Assembly (NCBI RefSeq): GCF_029541745.1
Contig: NZ_CP089746.1
Location: forward strand, 4,969,559 to 5,033,558
From: Streptomyces sp. LX-29
Lineage (GTDB): Bacteria > Actinomycetota > Actinomycetes > Streptomycetales > Streptomycetaceae
Reading direction: 5' to 3'
Length of the DNA: 64,000 bases
The notes beneath the pieces are model-generated. The model saw nothing but the letters and a program-made list of their open reading frames with translations, searched no databases and had not been told where the DNA came from. Shown piece by piece: positions 50,699 to 58,758 of this stretch; position 1 is the first letter of the stretch, and every line of letters begins with the position of its first letter. The position numbers and the translations under genes were made by a program.

Positions 50699-51009
50699 CC
50701 GCCCGCTGGATGGCCCTCGGGCTGCTCCTGGGCGGGCCTTCCTCCGCGGTGCCAGCGGAGGAGGCCCTCCCGCCCGGTGAGCGAAAGCCGCCCCGCTGGG
50801 ACGTGGCGGCGGCCGCTGAGCGGGCCGAGTGGGAGATCCAGCAGGCGGGGTACGAGCCGCTGGACCCGTACCCGGGCCGGGTGGCCGCCCCCTGGCGAAG
50901 CCGCTGCACCACCTGCGGAGCCGTAGGCACCCCGACCCTGGCTCGCGTCCGCCGCTTCGGTGGGTGCCGGCACCAGCGCTTACCCACCATGCGGACCCCC
51001 CGGGAATAA
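50695..51009 (+). CDS. Small zinc-ribbon-like protein
   Basis: This 104-aa protein again overlaps its predecessor's stop (ATGA). The C-terminal part has CTTCGAVG and GGCRHQRL, giving Cys and His that could bind zinc. The hydrophobic start (LGLLLGGPSSAVPA) is short and is more likely part of the fold than a signal. The function is unknown. Confidence 0.6.
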   Translation: MTARWMALGLLLGGPSSAVPAEEALPPGERKPPRWDVAAAAERAEWEIQQAGYEPLDPYPGRVAAPWRSRCTTCGAVGTPTLARVRRFGGCRHQRLPTMRTPRE

Positions 51010-51094
51010 CCGGAGATTCGCTCCGGTTGCGCTGACGGCAGATTCCGTACGCCGCGCGGGCGGCGACGCCGAGCGTAGAGAGGGGCGGGCCATC

Positions 51095-52204
51095 GTGGCC
51101 GAGGAGCAGCAGGACGAGGCGATTCGAGGCCGGGCCCGTGGCACCGCGCCGGTGCCGTTGTCGGTGCTTGATCTGGCGACCGTCGGGAGCGGGCTGACCG
51201 CAGCGCAGGCGCTCAGGACGACGGTGAGCCTGGCGCGGCTGGCGGAGCGGCGGGGATTCCACCGGTTCTGGGTCGCCGAGCACCACTCGATGCCGGGGGT
51301 GGCCAGCTCCTCGCCGGCGGTGATCCTCGCCCACCTGGCCGCGCACACCGAGCGGATCCGGCTCGGCTCCGGCGGGGTGATGCTGCCCAACCACGCGCCG
51401 CTGGTGATCGCCGAGCAGTTCGGCACGCTGGAGGCGCTGGCGCCGGGCCGGGTGGACCTGGGGCTGGGGCGGGCGCCGGGGACCGACGGCGCCACCGCGG
51501 CGGCGCTGCGTCGGGCCGACCGGCTCAGCGAGGGCGCCGACGAGTTTCCGCAGCAGCTCGCGGAGTTGGTGCGGTTCCTGGACGACGACTTCCCCGACGG
51601 GCACCGCTACGCCCGTGTGCACGCCATCCCCGGGCCGGTGCAGGGCACCGTCCCCGGCGGCGTGCAGTCCGCCGACCGGCCGTCGGTGTGGCTGCTGGGC
51701 TCCAGCGGGTTCAGCGCCCGGCTCGCCGGGATGCTGGGACTGCCGTTCTCCTTCGCGCACCACTTCTCCTCGGCCAACACCATCCCCGCGCTCGACCTGT
51801 ACCGGGAGAGCTTCCGGCCCTCCGCCGTGCTGGACCGGCCGTACGCCTCCATCGGCGTCTCGGCCTTCGCCGCCGAGGAGGAGCGGGAGGCCCGGCGGCA
51901 GGTGATGACGGGCGCGCTGTCCATGCTCAGGCTGCGCACCGGGCGGCCCGGCCTGGTGCCCACCCCCGAGGAGGCGGAGGCGTACGTCTTCAGCGACATC
52001 GAGCGGGACTTCGTGCACAGCTGGCTGGCGAACGTCGAGTTCGGGACCCCGGACGCGGTCCGCGAGCAGCTCAACGACCTGATCAAGCGGACCGGTGTCG
52101 ACGAGATCAAGATCACGGCGGTGGGGCACGGCCGGGAGGCCCGGCTGCGCTCGTACGAACTGATCGCGGACGCCTACGAGTTGCCGGTGGTCACGGGTTC
52201 TTGA
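51095..52204 (+). CDS. LLM-class flavin-dependent oxidoreductase
   Basis: This 369-aa luciferase-like monooxygenase family protein has the group signature FWVAEHHSMPGVASSSP at the N-terminus, RIRLGSGGVMLPNHAPL and GRVDLGLGRAPGTDG. These proteins use F420H2 or FMNH2; which one is used here cannot be told. GTG 51095 follows AGAGGGGCGG. Its 3' end overlaps the convergent gene at 52191 by 14 bases. It is probably a housekeeping gene, with no cluster context. Confidence 0.9.
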   Translation: MAEEQQDEAIRGRARGTAPVPLSVLDLATVGSGLTAAQALRTTVSLARLAERRGFHRFWVAEHHSMPGVASSSPAVILAHLAAHTERIRLGSGGVMLPNHAPLVIAEQFGTLEALAPGRVDLGLGRAPGTDGATAAALRRADRLSEGADEFPQQLAELVRFLDDDFPDGHRYARVHAIPGPVQGTVPGGVQSADRPSVWLLGSSGFSARLAGMLGLPFSFAHHFSSANTIPALDLYRESFRPSAVLDRPYASIGVSAFAAEEEREARRQVMTGALSMLRLRTGRPGLVPTPEEAEAYVFSDIERDFVHSWLANVEFGTPDAVREQLNDLIKRTGVDEIKITAVGHGREARLRSYELIADAYELPVVTGS

Positions 52205-52913
52205 GGTAGCCCACGTGGAACCGCACCGTTCCGGCGTACGCCGAGCCCTCGGGGAGGAACTGCCCTTGCAGCAGCGTCCAACGGCCCTCGCTGGTGTGGA
52301 CGCACAGGCTCTGGTCGGGCTTCATCATGTTCATGTATAAGGAGCCCTGCTGGAGCCGAGCCCGCGTCGAGCACTTCGGCACGTTCGCGTCGTCGATGAC
52401 TCCCAGCTTGACCCCTGAGGACGGCGCGAGCCAGCCCGTGGAGTAGTAGAGGTCGTGGGCCGGGCCCGGTACGTTCGAGATCGCTTCGCCGTCGACGTCC
52501 AGGTAGTGCGCGTTCGGCACGTCGATGTCGTAGACGCCGGTCATGTGCTCGTCGAGGGCGAGGAACGGATCCGTGGAGTCCGGCGAGGGCGGGTCGAGCA
52601 CAGTGGGCGGGTCGGACGGGCCCTCGCTCGCGCTCTCGCTCTCGCTCGGGGACGGCGAGGAGGGGGTGGGCGATGCCGAGGCCGGCTCGGCGCTGCTGGC
52701 GGAGGGGCTCGGAGGCGTCGAGGTCGGGGGCGGGGGTGACGCCGTCGACGGGGCGGTCGAGGACGGTGGCGGGTGCGTCGCCGAGTCGTCGTCATCCGAG
52801 CCGATCATGTCGGGCACCACGATGGCGGCCACGCCCATGATCACCGTCGCCAGGACGCCCGCCCACGCCTGAAAGGTCCGTGAGCGCAGCAGGCCGTAGC
52901 CGTCGTCCCCCAT
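52191..52913 (-). CDS. Single-pass membrane protein with Ser/Pro-rich stalk
   Basis: This 240-aa protein has one membrane helix (AGVLATVIMGVAAIVVPDMI), then an extracellular stalk of about 75 residues rich in Pro, Ser, Thr and Glu, and a C-terminal domain of about 110 residues with two Cys. The short basic N-terminus should stay inside. Such stalks span the cell wall. The C-terminal domain is not recognised. Confidence 0.75.
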   Translation of the reverse strand: MGDDGYGLLRSRTFQAWAGVLATVIMGVAAIVVPDMIGSDDDDSATHPPPSSTAPSTASPPPPTSTPPSPSASSAEPASASPTPSSPSPSESESASEGPSDPPTVLDPPSPDSTDPFLALDEHMTGVYDIDVPNAHYLDVDGEAISNVPGPAHDLYYSTGWLAPSSGVKLGVIDDANVPKCSTRARLQQGSLYMNMMKPDQSLCVHTSEGRWTLLQGQFLPEGSAYAGTVRFHVGYLKNP

Positions 52914-53073
52914 GTTCGGCGCCCCCCGGCCGTCGTGAACCCTGGAATCTCGCTGGAGTGGCTCCCCATCGTGGCAGCCCTCGCCCGGCGATCGTTCGAA
53001 GTTGCACTACCGTTACGGAGCGGCTCACGTGAGCGCCCCCGGCCCCCTCCCGGACCGGCGAGACACCGGGTAC

Positions 53074-53610
53074 TCAGGGAGTCCGGGGCGCCGGGAGTCG
53101 CCATTGGCCGGAGTGGCCGGGCGGGAGCGCCAGGTCACTCCGGACCGCCGCGTAGTACCTCTCGCGCGCGGTGCGCTGGCGCTGGAGCAAGGCCGACCAT
53201 GTTTCCGGGCTACGGGTCTGGTCGCGTAGGAACCCTTCCATGTCCATCACCGCGACGACCCATTCGCGGGCCCTCTCCACCACGTCCGGGCTGCCGAGCA
53301 TCAACAGGGCCTCCCCGGCCGGGTCCCGGGCCTCAGCGGCCTCGGCCAGCTGCGGCGCCGCCTCCTCGGGAGACAAGGGGTGCGGATGAGGGTCGTTGCC
53401 GAGGTGGGCCGCGACCCGGTACGTCAGGGTCACGCTCTTCTTCAGCGACCTGGCGTAGTCGGCGTAGGCCGTCAGCCGCCGCTCCTCCCAACGGGCGGCC
53501 TGCTCGCGACGGAAGCGGGCCTGATCGCCGCGCGTTATCGCCACGTACGATCCGAGGGCGCCGATCACCACGCCCAACAGGGCGGGGAGCTGTTGTATGA
53601 ACGCGGACAT
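53074..53610 (-). CDS. Small membrane-anchored helical protein
   Basis: This 178-aa protein has a short N-terminal membrane helix (LLGVVIGALGSYVAI) followed by a charged, helical body (ARWEERRLTAYADYARSLK). The pattern is common among actinomycete proteins annotated as hypothetical. The ATG at 53610 was chosen because it directly precedes the helix. The function is unknown. Confidence 0.7.
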   Translation of the reverse strand: MSAFIQQLPALLGVVIGALGSYVAITRGDQARFRREQAARWEERRLTAYADYARSLKKSVTLTYRVAAHLGNDPHPHPLSPEEAAPQLAEAAEARDPAGEALLMLGSPDVVERAREWVVAVMDMEGFLRDQTRSPETWSALLQRQRTARERYYAAVRSDLALPPGHSGQWRLPAPRTP

Positions 53611-53722
53611 GGCCACACGGTATAGGGCGATGTCAGAGCCGATTTGACCCTGTTTCGGGTTGCCCTCCGCACACACGTCAGGGTGCCCGGAGGCGGACCG
53701 AGCCCTGAAAAGAAGGGCGCGC

Positions 53723-56155
53723 TCAAGCCCCGCCGACCGCCGCCGCGTACCCCGCGCATCCGCCGATCATCGCCGTGATCAGCTCCGGCGAGACCGGTCG
53801 CGAGTAGAACCATCCCTGTCCGGTGTCACAGCCGATGCGCGCCAGCCGCTCCGCCTGTTCGGCGCTCTCCACGCACTCCACGGTGACGGTCTGGCCCAGC
53901 CGGTGGGCCAGGTCCACCAGGGCCTTGACGATCGTCTCGTCGGCCGGGTTCGGCTGGGCTCCGGCGCGGAAACCCTGGACGAAGGAGCCGTCCAGCTTCA
54001 GGGTGTTGACGGGGAGACGGCTGAGGTAGGCAAGGTTGGAGTAGCCGGTCCCGAAGTCGTCGATGGCGATCGCCACGCCCATGTCGCTCAGCTGCTGAAG
54101 CGCCTCCAGCGGGCGTCCGGCCGAGCCCATCACGGCCGACTCCGTCAGCTCCAACTGGAGGAGGTGGGGCGGGAGCCCGGTGCGACCGAGGATCGTGGCG
54201 ACGTCCGCCACCAGATCCGAGTCCCACACCTGGCGCACCGCCACGTTCACGCTCATCACCAGTGGGTTGTGGGGGTGGGTGAGCTGCCAACTGCGGCCTT
54301 GGCGGCAGGCGGTCTCCAGGATCCAGCGGCCCAGGGGAACGATCGCGCCGTTCTCCTCCGCCAGTGCGATGAACCGATTCGGCGAGAGCCGGCCGAACCG
54401 CGGGTGCTGCCAGCGGACCAGCGCCTCCACCCCCCGCAGCACCCCGTCCACCAGCCCCACCAGCGGCTGGTACTCCAGCACGAACTCCTCGCGCTCCACC
54501 GCCCCACGCAGCGCGCTGGACAGCGCCTGGCGGGTCATGCGGTGGGCGTTGCGCTCGGGGTCGAAGAGGGTCCAGCGGGCCTTGCCGTCGGCCTTGGCCC
54601 AGTACAGCGTGGTGTCGGCCGCCTGCATCAGCCAGGTGGCGTGGGTCTCGGCGGCCGCCCGCTCCACGACGCCGATGCTGGCCGAGACCGACAGCCGGTG
54701 CCCGCCGAGGTCGAACGGCTGCTGGAGCGCGGCGAGGACGCACCGCGCCAGGTCGCACAGTTGCTCGGTGCCCTGCGAGTCCTCCACCAGCAGCGCGAAC
54801 TCGTCCCCGCCCAGCCGCGCGACCAGATGGCCGCCGGGCCGCGCGCAGTCGGTCAGCCGTTGCGCCACCGCGCTGAGCAGCCGGTCGCCGACCCGGTGGC
54901 CGAGGGTGTCGTTGATCGCCTTGAAGCCGTCCAGGTCCAGGTAGCACAGGCCCACCCGGCCGGTGCGCCGGCCGGCGTCGGCGTGGTGGTCCGTGCCGGC
55001 GGACGGGGGGCCGGTGGGGGCGCCCGCTTCCCCGGGCCGGGCTCCGCCGCCCGGGGGCGCACCGCCGGGCGCCACCCCGCCCGGCGTTCCGCTGCCGGGG
55101 CTGCCGGGGGGACCAGTGTTGCCAGGGGGGCCAGGGGGGCCAGGGGGTCCAGGGTTGCCAGGAGGGCAAGGGCTGCCGGGGAGACCAGGGAGGCCAGGGC
55201 TGTCAGGGAGGCCGCCCCCGGGACGCCGGCCGCTCGGCAGCCCGGCAGCGCCCGGAGGCGCGTCGCTCGGATGTCCACCGCCCGGCGGCCGGCCGTCGGG
55301 ATGTCCGGCGCCCGCAGTCCGGCCGTCGGGATGTGCGGCGCCCGCAGTCCGGCCGTCGGGATGCCCGGCGCCCGGAGCCCGGCCGTCGGGGTGTCCGCCG
55401 CCCGGAGCCCGGCCGTTCGGGAGCGCGCTCGCCGCGGCCTCCTCCAGGGCCACCGCCAGCCGCTCGAAGAAGAGTGCCCGGTTGGGCAGTCGGGTCACCG
55501 GGTCGTGCAGCCGCACATGGTTCAGTCGCGCCTGGAGGTCCCGCCGGTCGCTGATGTCGACGAGCGAGAGCAGCACGCTGCGGCCGTCCGGCGTCGACTC
55601 CACCGTGACCTCGGCCCACAGCACCTGTCCGTCGGTGCGTTTCAGTCGTCGGGTGCGGCAGAGCCGGTCCCGACAGCCGCGCAGCACCTCGCGGAACTCG
55701 GCCCAGGTGAGCGGGTCCTCCCGTAGGTCGGCCAGGTCGGCGGCGTCGCGCGCCGCCAGCTGCGCCGGGTCGGCGCCCAACAGCGCGCCGAAGGCCGGGT
55801 TGGCCTCCAGCACCGTCCCGTCCGGGTGGACGACGGCCATCGCGAGGCAGGCGGCGTGGAAGGCCGCCCGGTAGTCGCCGGGGGTCGGGCCGGCGGCGGC
55901 GCTCGGGCCGGGGTCGGTGGCGCTGGCCCGAACATGACGTTGTGTGATCGTCTGAGGCGTGGTGCGGGGCGCGGGGCCCTGGCCTTCAGGGGATCCGCTC
56001 ACCGGTCGCTCCCGCGTGGTGTCCGTCTCGTACAGGTCGTCTGCATATCTCACACCGAGCGTCGGGCGGGCCGTGAACCGCCGCCCGAATAGGGAATCCC
56101 CGCTGGAAAAGTCGCGATCATAGAAGCTATTACTCCGGCCGTTCCAGGAGTGCAA
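53723..56155 (-). CDS. PAS-GGDEF-EAL cyclic di-GMP protein with a collagen-like insertion
   Basis: This protein of about 810 aa holds a PAS domain (about residues 90-215), a GGDEF domain and a C-terminal EAL domain. The cyclase signature is intact (ARLGGDEFALL), as is EAL (GVEALVRWQHP) with LELTESAV and DDFGTGYSNL, so both synthesis and breakdown of cyclic di-GMP are possible. Between the start of the GGDEF domain (DPVTRLPNRALFF) and its next core motif (YLDLDGFKAIND) lies an insertion of about 165 residues. It first repeats HPDGRxxGxG, then runs as collagen-like Gly-Pro-Pro/Gly-x-Pro triplets. The RxxD inhibitory site is not seen. The TTG start at 56155 is weak; GTG 56053 is possible. This protein could link cyclic di-GMP to development. 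Confidence 0.88.
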   Translation of the reverse strand: MHSWNGRSNSFYDRDFSSGDSLFGRRFTARPTLGVRYADDLYETDTTRERPVSGSPEGQGPAPRTTPQTITQRHVRASATDPGPSAAAGPTPGDYRAAFHAACLAMAVVHPDGTVLEANPAFGALLGADPAQLAARDAADLADLREDPLTWAEFREVLRGCRDRLCRTRRLKRTDGQVLWAEVTVESTPDGRSVLLSLVDISDRRDLQARLNHVRLHDPVTRLPNRALFFERLAVALEEAAASALPNGRAPGGGHPDGRAPGAGHPDGRTAGAAHPDGRTAGAGHPDGRPPGGGHPSDAPPGAAGLPSGRRPGGGLPDSPGLPGLPGSPCPPGNPGPPGPPGPPGNTGPPGSPGSGTPGGVAPGGAPPGGGARPGEAGAPTGPPSAGTDHHADAGRRTGRVGLCYLDLDGFKAINDTLGHRVGDRLLSAVAQRLTDCARPGGHLVARLGGDEFALLVEDSQGTEQLCDLARCVLAALQQPFDLGGHRLSVSASIGVVERAAAETHATWLMQAADTTLYWAKADGKARWTLFDPERNAHRMTRQALSSALRGAVEREEFVLEYQPLVGLVDGVLRGVEALVRWQHPRFGRLSPNRFIALAEENGAIVPLGRWILETACRQGRSWQLTHPHNPLVMSVNVAVRQVWDSDLVADVATILGRTGLPPHLLQLELTESAVMGSAGRPLEALQQLSDMGVAIAIDDFGTGYSNLAYLSRLPVNTLKLDGSFVQGFRAGAQPNPADETIVKALVDLAHRLGQTVTVECVESAEQAERLARIGCDTGQGWFYSRPVSPELITAMIGGCAGYAAAVGGA

Positions 56156-56339
56156 CCAAGGCCCAAAGCGTCTTCATCATCTCTATGGCCGTTTCTGCTC
56201 GACTCTGCACGGACTCGCTTGCATCAATGACCGACTGTGACCGTCAGTTACGTACCCGGATGCCGACCCTTTCACTCGACTGGGTCAGTGGAACAGGGCG
56301 CATCGCCGCATTCCGCCCGAGGGTGGTTGGGGTGCCCCG

Positions 56340-57632
56340 ATGGGTTCCGATGCTGTCCGGGAGGTCTTTGTGGCCCGTCCGCGCGTGTCCGAAGGGGTGG
56401 GCCGACCGTCGCGGCTGCGCCGCGCCGGGGCCATGTGCACCTCACTCTCCGCGATGATCGCCACGACAGTGGTGGGAGTTCCCGCGGTGGCCGCCGGAGC
56501 GGGCGGCCCGTGCGCCCTCCCGCGCAGCACGGCGCACCACTCCGAGGGCCTGGACAGCTGGCATGCGGGCTATCCCCGCCCCACCCGCACGCTCGACGCG
56601 CTGATGCTCTTCCTCCGCTTCCCGGACGCCGTGCCGTACACCACCCCCCGGCAACTCGTCGACGACCACTTCCCGGCCACCACGGAGTTCTTCCGGCGCG
56701 CCTCCTACGGGCGCTTCTCCCTCCGGGTCCACCCGGTCACCCGGTGGCTGGAGATGCCCAGGGACTCCACCACGTACGCGATACGGCGCGACTGGGCGCC
56801 GGACCGCCGCACCGCCTATCTGCGCGACGCCATCGCCACCGCCGACCGGAGCGTGGACTTCGGGCGCTACGACCTGGTCTACCTCGTCGCCGACCCGGAC
56901 GCCCCGGGCATAGACGCCGATGCCACCAAGGTCGTCAACTTCGACCGCCCGCTCCGCGCGGACGGCGCCGCGCTGCGCCGGCTCGTCACGATCTTCGAGC
57001 ACCACCCACCCGACCGGAACGTGCTCGCCCATGAGACCGGACACGTCTTCGACCTGCCCGACCTCTACCACCGGCCGACCGGCGGCGGTGGGGACTGGGA
57101 CACCCGGGTCGGCGACTGGGACCTGATGGGCAGCCAGTTCGGGCTGGCCCCGGAGCCCTTCGGCTGGCACAAGTGGAAGCTGGGCTGGCTCGCCGCCTCC
57201 CAGGTGCGCTGCGTCCGCGAGCCGGGCGCGACCACGCACGCCCTCCTGCCCGTCAGCGCCCCCGACCCGCACGACATCCCCGCGCCCGAGGGCCGCCCCC
57301 GGCTGGTCGTCGTCCGCACCGGCACCGCCCGGGCCCTGGTCATCGAGGCCCGCGCCCGCTATGGCAACGACGCCGAACTGTGCACGGAGGGCGTCCTCGT
57401 CTACCGCGTGCGCAGCGATGTCGCCTCCGGCGACGGCCCGGTCGAGGTCCTCGACGGCCACCCCCACAGCGAGGCGTGCCCGGACGAGTCGGTCTACCCG
57501 AGGCTCGCGGACGCCCCCCTGGGCGTCGGCGAACGCCTCGACATCCGCCAGGACGGCGTCCGCGTGGAGGTCCGCGGACGCACGACCCACGACGCCTGGC
57601 TCATCCGCGTCACGCGCGCGGAGCGCCCGTAA
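56340..57632 (+). CDS. Secreted M6-family metalloprotease
   Basis: This 430-aa protein has a basic N-terminus and hydrophobic stretch (SLSAMIATTVVGVPAVAAG) acting as a signal peptide. The active site is HETGHVFDLPDLY, the HExxHxxgxxD form of M6 (immune inhibitor A-like) proteases, and DWDLMGSQFG is the nearby Met-turn-like segment. The C-terminal 120 residues form a beta-rich domain. It should cut proteins outside the cell. The gene is divergent from the cyclic di-GMP gene. Confidence 0.85.
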   Translation: MGSDAVREVFVARPRVSEGVGRPSRLRRAGAMCTSLSAMIATTVVGVPAVAAGAGGPCALPRSTAHHSEGLDSWHAGYPRPTRTLDALMLFLRFPDAVPYTTPRQLVDDHFPATTEFFRRASYGRFSLRVHPVTRWLEMPRDSTTYAIRRDWAPDRRTAYLRDAIATADRSVDFGRYDLVYLVADPDAPGIDADATKVVNFDRPLRADGAALRRLVTIFEHHPPDRNVLAHETGHVFDLPDLYHRPTGGGGDWDTRVGDWDLMGSQFGLAPEPFGWHKWKLGWLAASQVRCVREPGATTHALLPVSAPDPHDIPAPEGRPRLVVVRTGTARALVIEARARYGNDAELCTEGVLVYRVRSDVASGDGPVEVLDGHPHSEACPDESVYPRLADAPLGVGERLDIRQDGVRVEVRGRTTHDAWLIRVTRAERP

Positions 57633-57639
57633 CACGGCG

Positions 57640-58758
57640 TCGGACTGACTGTCGGGCCGTCTGTCGGTCTGCCTGTCGGACTGCCCGGCGGCCCGTCTGT
57701 CGGCCCGTCTGTCGGCCCGCCCGTCGGTCTGCCTGTCGGACCGCCCGCCGGCCGGCCCGTCGGACTGCTTGCCGGACAGCTCGTCGGAGACCCACCGGCC
57801 GTGGGCCGGGGCCCGTCGGCCGCGCATCGGGCTATAGGCCGCACTACGGCCGCCCGGTGGCCGCGTTCCGGCCGTGCTTCGGCCGCCCAAAGGCCGGGGT
57901 ATGGGCTGCGCTCCGGCCGCCCATCGGCCGCGCCTCGCCGGCCGCTCTCGGGCGCCTTCGTCCGTGCTCCGGCCACCCTTCGGCCGCCGATCGGCTGTGC
58001 ACCGGTCGCCCACCGGTCCGCATCGGCTGTGTACCGGCCGCCCTTCGGCCGCCGAGCGGGCGCACATCGGGCGTGCACCGACCACCCGTGCACCGGCCGC
58101 GCACGGGGCCTGCGCCGGCCGCGTTCCGGGCGTGCACCGGCCGCGTTCCAGGCGCGCACCGGCCACCCTGCCCATGGCGCTCTCCGGCCGCCTGGGGCGG
58201 GGAGCCTCTCTGGCGACTCTGCCCGGCGCTCTCCGGCGGCGCTCTCCAGCCGCCTGGCGGGCCCCTCTCCGGCCGACGCCCGGCCAGCCCTCGGCCAGCC
58301 CCCGGCCAGCCCGCGTCACTCGCCAGCGTCGCCTCCCGTCGCGCTCGCCGGCGTCGCCTCCCGGGTGCTCGCCGGGGCGTCGCCACCCGGCGTGCCGATA
58401 CCGGCTGCGGGTCCGCGGGGGCCGCCCCGCGCGGGCTGCCACCCCGGCTGGGTTGTCGATGCGTGAAATCGTCGCCCGGGGGGGCCACCCCGCGCGGGGC
58501 GGCCCCCCCCCGGGCGACGAGGTGCCCGATGGCAGAGCGCCCGGTCGCCCGCCGCGTGCGCCCCCGTGGGCGTGGCACGCCCGTTGTGACCCCGGTGACC
58601 CCGACGCTCCCCGTTCGATGTCTGTACGGGCCACAGGACGCCCTGAGCGGTGGTCGAGTCGGGTTCGAGGGGGGCCGTCGACACTGGCGCCGGGGGCTTG
58701 CCGGGTGCACGTGCCGGATCGACGGCCTCCGCATCCAGCCGCGAGGGAGTTTGCCCCT
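57640..58758. repeat. Repeat-rich non-coding stretch
   Basis: No supported gene in about 1.1 kb. From 57645 to 57790 a roughly 12-bp unit like CGTCTGTCGGTC is repeated many times with drift. From 57840 to 58170 a second family built on CGGCCGCCCATCGGCCG follows. From 58250 to 58520 are further GC-rich hairpin-forming runs (for example CCCCGCGCGGGGCGG). Long frames exist here only as a side effect of the repeats. Confidence 0.7.

Noticed and set aside
48954..51009. Genomic island or prophage around the XRE regulator
   Set aside because: There is an XRE gene with small neighbours, but no integrase, phage structural gene or flanking repeat to support a mobile element.
57850..58500. Long open frames on both strands through the repeat desert
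   Set aside because: They arise from repeated GC-rich words without stop codons, have no ribosome binding site or domain, and overlap each other in several frames.
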